Assembly (NCBI GenBank): GCA_003667245.1
Contig: RCNN01000410.1
Coordinates: 1 to 14,509, forward strand
Reading direction: 5' to 3'
DNA: 14,509 nucleotides
Source of the DNA: Heterostelium multicystogenum
Taxonomy: Eukaryota; Evosea; Eumycetozoa; Acytosteliales; Acytosteliaceae
Below, one piece after another: positions 9,101-14,509 of the stretch. Numbering within the stretch: position 1 is the first letter of the stretch; each line of letters opens with the position of its first letter. The notes below the pieces were generated by a model. The model saw only the letters and a list, made by a program, of their open reading frames with translations. It was not told the origin of the DNA and ran no database searches. The position numbers and the translations under genes were made by a program.

Positions 9101-10709
9101 GAGCCGGTGAGTGAGGGGGTAACCGTGATACCGACCGGCGAGGTTCCGGCGGCTGGCGAGTTGTTAGTACTTCCAGATCCACCAGTTACCAAGCTTCCAA
9201 CGCCGTTCCAGGCATTTAGGAATCTAGCGAGTGGTGGAGTAATCTGTTTGGTGATCTTGTTTCACTCGTAACTGCTTCCGTTGCTGCTGCTGTTGTTTAT
9301 TTTTTGAGCTATTTGAAAGTTGATTTGATTTGCTGTTGCTGTGAAGTCGCTGTTAGCTTTTTTCAAAAGCATTCTGACATGCCTTGACAATCTCTAGCGA
9401 TACTGCGATAATCCACGCCTCGCGGAAATACATGGAGAATGACTTTTTCGTTCTTTAAGATGATGTGTCCAACCGATGTGATGAAGGAAGTTGCTTTGTT
9501 TGCCACCTCAATTGGACGATGCAGCAAGAAGAGCAACTTTGATTGGCAGACAAATAGGTAATGTTTGAAATCAAATAGACTGATCTTGTTTTGATAGATC
9601 AGCTCTCTGTAGTTTCTCCTTGCTGTTGAGTCGAAGAGATTAACTCCATCGTTATGAGTGGTTGGTGATGTTGATGAAGTCACTGAAATCTTGTCAAACT
9701 GGGACTTGTTCTCCTGGAAGAGAACCTCCAGCTCAATGTACTGCAGCAATGCATCTTCGTAGAGCAGAGCGCGCTCGTATATTAACGCCAAAGCTCTCTT
9801 TGAGGAAGAAGAAAACTGAGGTAGTTCCAGCCAAGACTGGTTCGCTTTGCATCTGATTTACGGATCTCCTCCTCGTAGAGTGTAAGATATTGTTCTGCAC
9901 TAGAGACGATTCCCTCCTTCATCTTGAAGAGCAAGTCGTCCCACAGCTCGTCGTTGCTTTGGTTGGAGTCGTCGAGGAATCGCAGTTGACAGCAGCGGTC
10001 CTTTCTCACGTTGAAGTCATTCTTGATCTTGTCGTAGACAGTTCGCGATAGCCTGGCGAATGGCTCCGAATGGCGGCGCTGTCCGAGCTGAATGTAGACA
10101 ATGAGCCACTCTTGCTGGCGCTCGGCCATGTTGGTGACCCACTGTCTGATCTTTGGTTTAGTGACATTCTTGTAGGTTGTCGGTGTCGTCGCAATGCACA
10201 AGATACAAATAGAGGTACGGTTTGCGATAGAGATTAGCAAACTCAAATGTTTGGTTTCGCAGTCGGGTCGTCGCTGTGGCTGACAATATCGACGGGCATA
10301 TACTCCACAATCTTTGTGTGTCCAGTCTTTGTTTTCCAACACACTTATATTCTTTCAGTGGCAAATGTGATTTCAACTCTGGTTCCACATATTTCCATAC
10401 TCCAAAGTCATCTTGATCTGTTTTATTATAGATGTTTTGAAAGCTTTAGTATGTATGACTTGGCTCATTCAAGTCTTGACATACAGATACATAGTATATG
10501 TATGCACACATCCAGCAATCATAGATATCCTATCATTAATGATTACTTACATGATATTATAATATGCTCAGCCGATACATTTGCATCGAACAGGTTTGAT
10601 GCAGACGGTGATAGCGTTGAGTTTGCAAGTGGTGTCGAGTTTGTTGGTGATGTGAGGTCGATGAAGTCGAAGCTGATGTCGGTATATTTGTATTGTTGGT
10701 GTTAGACAT
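6151..10709 (-). CDS. trappc10: Trafficking protein particle complex subunit 10 (TRAPPC10/Trs130), many frame breaks
   Basis: TRAPPC10 is a large subunit of TRAPP II, which tethers vesicles at the Golgi and activates Rab GTPases. About eight exons are split by introns 10418-10550, 8486-8538, 8305-8393, 8078-8182, 7938-7999, 6773-6881 and 6400-6460. Coding length is near 1,300 residues; human has 1,259. The start at 10709 opens a Ser/Thr-rich leader, then FGVWKYVEPELKSHLP. Family segments follow in the right order: EWLIVYIQLG, KIKNDFNVRKDRC, EEEIRKSDAKR, LIYERALLYEDALLQYIELE, WIIAVSLEIVKACQNAFEKA, KQFKQLYINVMSQADSLYIQ, the beta-rich half (PMHPLFKVRIMTGSLECRF, NPGVNHYRFSTLG) and a C terminus with NGLNPSNIIYKKPTPGQIYIFP. 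More than a dozen one-base breaks and an in-frame TGA (9262-9264) interrupt it. The last exon could instead splice at a weak GTCAGA donor to a Thr-rich tail; reading through fits the family better. Confidence 0.88.
8560..9235 (-). other. Low-complexity Ser/Thr-rich insert inside TRAPPC10
   Basis: Between the TPPLARFLNAW segment and the KQFKQLYINVMSQ helix, the reading is dominated by Ser, Thr, Gly, Asn and Gln. It includes runs such as SSSLANSEDSSSNSNSRNGN and GTSPVGITVTPSLTGSASS. Low-complexity inserts of this kind are common in dictyostelid proteins. A conserved island, LLADILFGAGQNLETLAIKL, sits within it once a frame break is crossed. Confidence 0.6.
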
Positions 10710-11583
10710 GTTGATCTACTACTATACCTCTAGTCTCACACAACCTACTCAGTCCTAGTAACTAACTATTAGGACTCAACTAATCTATTCTTTTTCTATT
10801 ATATTAATCTAATACTACTATTACTACTACTACTATTACTATCTGTTCTATCTATAAATGTTTGAGGTAAAGCAAAGCAGTCAAGCAAGCTGCAGGCAGC
10901 ATCTGTTTCAATAGAGTAATGTATTTTTTCTCTCCAACAACACACATCAATTTTGGTTTAATTAAAAATTTTGATTTTTCACACCAAAATTCAAATATTT
11001 TGAATTCCACACAAAACTCATAGATACACAAAAAAATATATGACAGTAGTTCGGTAAGAATAGAATGAGTAGAAACAAATTTAAGATACCATCAGATCCA
11101 ATGAAGAAATAATCATTTCCTTTCATAATTTAATTAAAGGATATTTATAATATCTTGATTTGTTTATTTACATTCCTCATTACTTTTATTTGGTAATCCA
11201 TATTATTTTAAAATTGAATCTTTGCTTTTGATTTTTATTTTTTGGTTTGGGTGGACAGAAAAGAAATTGTGTGTACGTACTTTTGAAACCAATTCAATTC
11301 TCGTTTAAGATAAGATTATGATTTGGATAGGATTTGACTTTAAAAATTAAAAAACAGACAACCCACTTTAGACCGTGATTGATTAATTCGAATTAAACAG
11401 TCAATCAATCATTCATTCTTACATTTCACTGATCTAATTGATTTATAGATTGATTAATAAAATATTTAAAAACTCTTAAATTAAAATAGAGACCAAATAT
11501 CAATGAAAACAAAAAGAGTATGATATAGTAATTAAATATAGATATGTACTAAACTAATAATTTTATTATTATTGAATTAATAG
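10710..11583. promoter_or_regulatory. AT-rich intergenic: TRAPPC10 upstream region
   Basis: No gene was recognised. Close to the TRAPPC10 start there is a seven-base perfect inverted repeat with a 12-base loop (10751-10776), ACT-type repeats (10815-10840) and a short TATC tract (10839-10855). A 15-codon ORF at 11065-11112 is too short to call. No ketosynthase-like coding sequence precedes the polyketide synthase remnant; its first readable codons begin after an AATTAATAG that could be a splice acceptor. Confidence 0.5.
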
Positions 11584-12955
11584 GACTTTTTTCATTCCAA
11601 TTTGTTCGGATTCACTGGAGTCTTTGGAAATTAAAGTAAAGAAACTTGTTGATGAAGGATCCGTTGTCAATGATCAAGCATCGTTCAATGAATTTGTTAG
11701 AAACTGTACAAAGAATGGAAATATGCAGCATGATCAATTAATTCGTAAAGTTATCAATTGCCGCTGATTGGAATGAATTCTTTGATCAATCTACAATATT
11801 ATTGGACCAACTTGCTGGACAAATTACGACCAAACAACAACAGCAGTTCAACACGATCCTTGGAAGTGCAGGAGGACTGCCTAAAAAGACACCGAGAAAT
11901 AAGAAACTTATATACGTTTGGCTTTGGACAAGGCACTCAGACTGTTGAGATGGGAATGTCCCTCTATGACAAGTTTGAGGTCTATAGAAATACCGTGAAT
12001 CGAATTGATTCAATCTATGCAGAATATGTGGGATACAGTCTGTTGGAGAAAGTTCAGATCGTTGCCAGCGGGATCGATGGAGATCTTCACCCCAAACCAT
12101 AGCACAGCCAGCTCTGCTTATGTTTGAGATTGCGTGATCGAGCTCTATCGACATTTTGGAATCGAACCATCGATTGTCATCGGTATCAGTTTTGGTGAGA
12201 TCATAGCTGCCTACACGGTAGGATCTATTTCATTGGAGGAGGCTGTCAAGATCATCTACCATCGCTCGACGCTCTCACATAGAACCATGGGCTTAGGCAA
12301 GACAATACTTATCAGATGTTCCTACAAACATCTCTGGAATTTGTGTCAAAAAGAGCAGAGTGTGAATGAGGATAGAGCTGGAAATGTAGATTCATCCCTT
12401 TTGATTGATTCAGTGGAGGAGATATCTAGGTATTCTCTGAATGCCACAATTCTGTGCGGAAGTGCAAAAGACATTGAGGAATTAAAGATATTTACTGAGC
12501 GACAAGGTATTTCTACGTATATTATCCCGCTTCCTGGGACTTTCCATTGCTCGGCACAAGACTCAATCAAGCCTGAAGTTCTAGAAATATTTTCAGAGCT
12601 CCAAGGCAGCGCACCATCGATAAAGTGGTACTCCACGGTGACGGGCGACCGTAAGCTCAGCGCCATCGATGCGCAATATATTTTTGACAACATCAGACAA
12701 CCTGTTGAGTTCATTGGAGCGATCGACTCCATGAAGAGAGACATCGAAGCAAGCCGAGAAAGCATAGACGACGACTATCTCTTTCTGGAGATATGTCCCA
12801 ATACCACTCTGTACGACATGATGAAGGACCAGCTACCCAACGCAACAGTGGTTTCACCCGTGGCCAAGAAGAATGAATATCATCAGTTTCAAACATCACT
12901 TTCGCAGCTCTATTGTCTTGGCTTCAACATTGATTTCAGCTATCAATTTAGTTGA
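11584..12955 (+). pseudogene. Isolated acyltransferase (AT) region of a polyketide synthase
   Basis: The reading begins in the linker that normally joins ketosynthase and AT (FFIPICSDSLESLEIKVKKL, then AADWNEFFDQS). It enters the AT at FGFGQGTQTVEMGMSLYD, continues through TIAQPALLMFEI, and is uninterrupted from 12134 to the TGA at 12955. The serine nucleophile lies in GISFGE (Ser codon 12188-12190), where the family usually has GHSxGE; the His is replaced by Ile. The catalytic His is kept in GTFHCS (12545-12547), and the YHRSTLSHRTMGLG block supplies the usual Arg. The end (SQLYCLGFNIDFSYQF) is where a dictyostelid synthase would go on to its dehydratase. Four frame breaks occur, near 11756, 11920, 12097 and 12132. 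No ketosynthase lies upstream and no later domain downstream before the next gene. I read it as a remnant of a larger synthase gene; a stand-alone AT acting in trans is the alternative. Confidence 0.75.
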
Positions 12956-13187
12956 TGATTGGAAAGGACCTACTGGTGATCACACAATGTGCTAGCAGGT
13001 TTCCATATTTAGAATAAATATTTGCTAACTGCCTGATTGTATAAAAATAAAAAACCAAGAACAAACTAAAAAGACCAAAATTAAAAAAGTAATTAGTTTG
13101 CTTTGTTTGTTTCAGATCTTCAAGCTTCAATAACTGATTATTCAGATATATATTTATATATCTTTTATGATTCATTAAGAGGAGATA
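12956..13187. promoter_or_regulatory. Gap upstream of TFIIH p62
   Basis: A short AT-rich gap. Just after the AT stop another frame reads VDDWKGPTGDHTM, which may be a little more synthase remnant. The remainder should hold the p62 promoter; no specific site was recognised. Confidence 0.4.
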
Positions 13188-14509
13188 ATGGATAAGTTCA
13201 AGAAAGAACCAGGTGAAGTCGTGCAGCTGAGGGCCGAGACCAAGTTTGCTAAGGAGGCTGGCACTCTATACTGCACAAACATGAGATTGGTCTGGGTTCA
13301 ATCAGGTAAGATTGAACCATCATTACATTTTCATTTCTCAGAGATTAAGAGTATGTAACATATCTAAAGATTACTACTACTATTTAAGTATATGTATGTA
13401 TGTATATAGCTTTAAAGTTTACTAAATCAATCTATCAATAGCTCAATTTGTATCAACTACATCGAGTGCAAAAGCATTGTTGCGTCTAAGTGTAAAGGAT
13501 GAAAAGGACTCAAATGCAACACAAGACTTTCTCTTTGAGTTCACTCATATGTCGAATGCAAGACAGGATCTGAACAAGTTCAAGGAGAAGATCGGTCAGG
13601 TTGTTAAGCCACCACCTGTTTCACCGAATTCACCGGTTGCTAAAGCTTCGCTTGCCAAGGCACCACCTAAACCTCAGGCACCGGTAGCACCACCTAAACC
13701 TGCGATTCCAAAGACTTTCCGCAATGGAACTATCACAGAGGAAGAGGTCAAGCAGCGAGTGCAACTGCTCTCCTCAAACTTGGAGTTAAAGCAGCTCTTT
13801 GATTCGCTGGTCGGTGGTGGAATCATTAGTGAGAACGACTTTTGGGAGTCTCGTCGTATGATGTTGTTGAACGATGGCATGCGTCCTGACCGACAGCAAG
13901 TTGGAATGCCAAGCATCATCTTGAGTGATGTTCGACCCACTTCAGAGTCGATCAACGCAGTCAGATACAGATTAACACCATCTATCATTCACCAAATCTT
14001 CATCCAACATCCATCTGTAGAGCGTGCCTACAAAGACAACGTGCCAGGCAAGCTATCTGAGCAGGATTTCTGGAAGAAATATGTACATTCTAAATACTTT
14101 TACCGTGATAGAAACGGACATAATCCACCACCTGACGATCTATTCTCCAAATACGATACAAATGATGATAGCGGTAAGAATAACCATATGATTACACCAA
14201 CCACCAACTAAGACTAATAATACACATTAACAATACATATATATAGAGATAAAGCTACTTAAAAAGAAACTGTTAGATATTAATCCACTGGTGGATCTTT
14301 CATCGGAAGGTGATGAAGATACTCTGACAAAGTGGATATGGTGTTCTTTTGGACTCTAATTTAAATCCTGAGAAGCTAAAAGAATGCATTACCTTTGCTA
14401 AGAAAGTTTAATAGACACAGTTCATTGGTTTTAGGTTCAAAAGATTTCATTAAGTATGTGCTAGTGCTATGCTCATGAATTGTCGATTGATGTTTATATT
14501 GACATGTTT
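13188..14509 (+). CDS. gtf2h1: TFIIH core subunit p62 (GTF2H1/Tfb1), 3' incomplete
   Basis: p62 is a structural subunit of TFIIH, which acts in RNA polymerase II initiation and nucleotide excision repair. Exons are 13188-13350, 13442-14173 and 14247 to the edge; introns have GTATGT and GTAAGA donors. Residues 1 to about 105 fit the N-terminal PH-like domain (GTLYCTNMRLVWVQSGK, then DFLFEFTHMSNARQDLNKF). A proline-rich linker follows (about 111-145), then two BSD domains with their DFW signatures (ISENDFWESR, about 187; SEQDFWKKYVHSKYF, about 263). Exon 3 continues KKKLLDINPLVDLSSEGDED, GYGVLLDSN and FNRHSSLVLG, like human NPLLDLTALED, EGYG and FNHHSAMVLA. Two one-base breaks lie in exon 3, near 14331 and 14407. 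A possible 36-base intron at 13305-13340 was not used because reading through it preserves the domain. The C-terminal part is outside the window. Confidence 0.92.

Noticed and set aside
10247..10705. 152-codon plus-strand ORF
   Set aside because: It is antisense to TRAPPC10 exons 1 and 2 and runs across the intron between them; its translation has no domain character.
6151..10709. Several separate small genes in overlapping frames on the minus strand
   Set aside because: Their translations fall in order along one protein, TRAPPC10, so they are pieces of one gene split by introns and frame breaks.
12346..12765. 139-codon minus-strand ORF
   Set aside because: Antisense to the acyltransferase reading, which matches a known family along its whole length.
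13305..13340. Possible 36-base intron with GTAAGA donor and TCTCAG acceptor in p62 exon 1
   Set aside because: Shorter than any other intron in the window, and reading through it keeps the PH-like domain aligned with the family.
13674..13988. 104-codon minus-strand ORF
   Set aside because: Antisense to the BSD domains of TFIIH p62.

Overview
The window reads as nuclear DNA of a dictyostelid (social amoeba). The base composition is AT-rich but clearly less extreme than Dictyostelium discoideum. Introns are short (48 to 133 bases) with GTAAGT or GTATGT donors, and intergenic DNA is full of A/T runs and TATC/ATTG/AAT microsatellites. The polyketide synthase remnant has the dictyostelid type of linker and acyltransferase domain. 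All identifications come from reading the translations by eye; no database search was run.

Layout, left to right. (1) 1-2034, minus: 3' part of a large secreted or cell-surface glycoprotein with cysteine-bearing repeats and fibronectin-III-like modules. (2) 2190-2646: a stretch that looks coding in pieces but that I could not resolve. (3) 2904-3306, minus: ribosomal protein eL32. (4) 4290-4699, minus: a three-exon gene for the shared RNA polymerase subunit Rpb10, recovered by splicing short exons by hand. (5) 5178-5710, plus: a two-exon RGG-rich protein of the C1orf131/Faf1 type (ribosome biogenesis), divergent from rpb10. (6) 5833-5949, minus: a 38-residue cysteine-rich small ORF. (7) 6151-10709, minus: TRAPPC10, a TRAPP II tethering-complex subunit, in about eight exons. 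(8) 11584-12955, plus: an isolated acyltransferase region of a polyketide synthase with no ketosynthase in front and no further domains behind. (9) 13188 to the right edge, plus: TFIIH core subunit p62 (GTF2H1/Tfb1), 3' incomplete.

Most of the recognised genes are housekeeping functions: translation, transcription, ribosome assembly and vesicle tethering. They do not form a pathway. The striking property of the window is that nearly every conserved gene is interrupted by isolated one-base frame breaks. These include eL32 and Rpb10, which a cell cannot plausibly lose. Insertions and deletions are mixed and often lie in or next to short homopolymers, so uncorrected sequencing indels are the simplest explanation; pseudogenes are unlikely for most of these loci. 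Gene spans below are therefore given across the breaks. No tRNA, rRNA, CRISPR array or intact mobile element was recognised.
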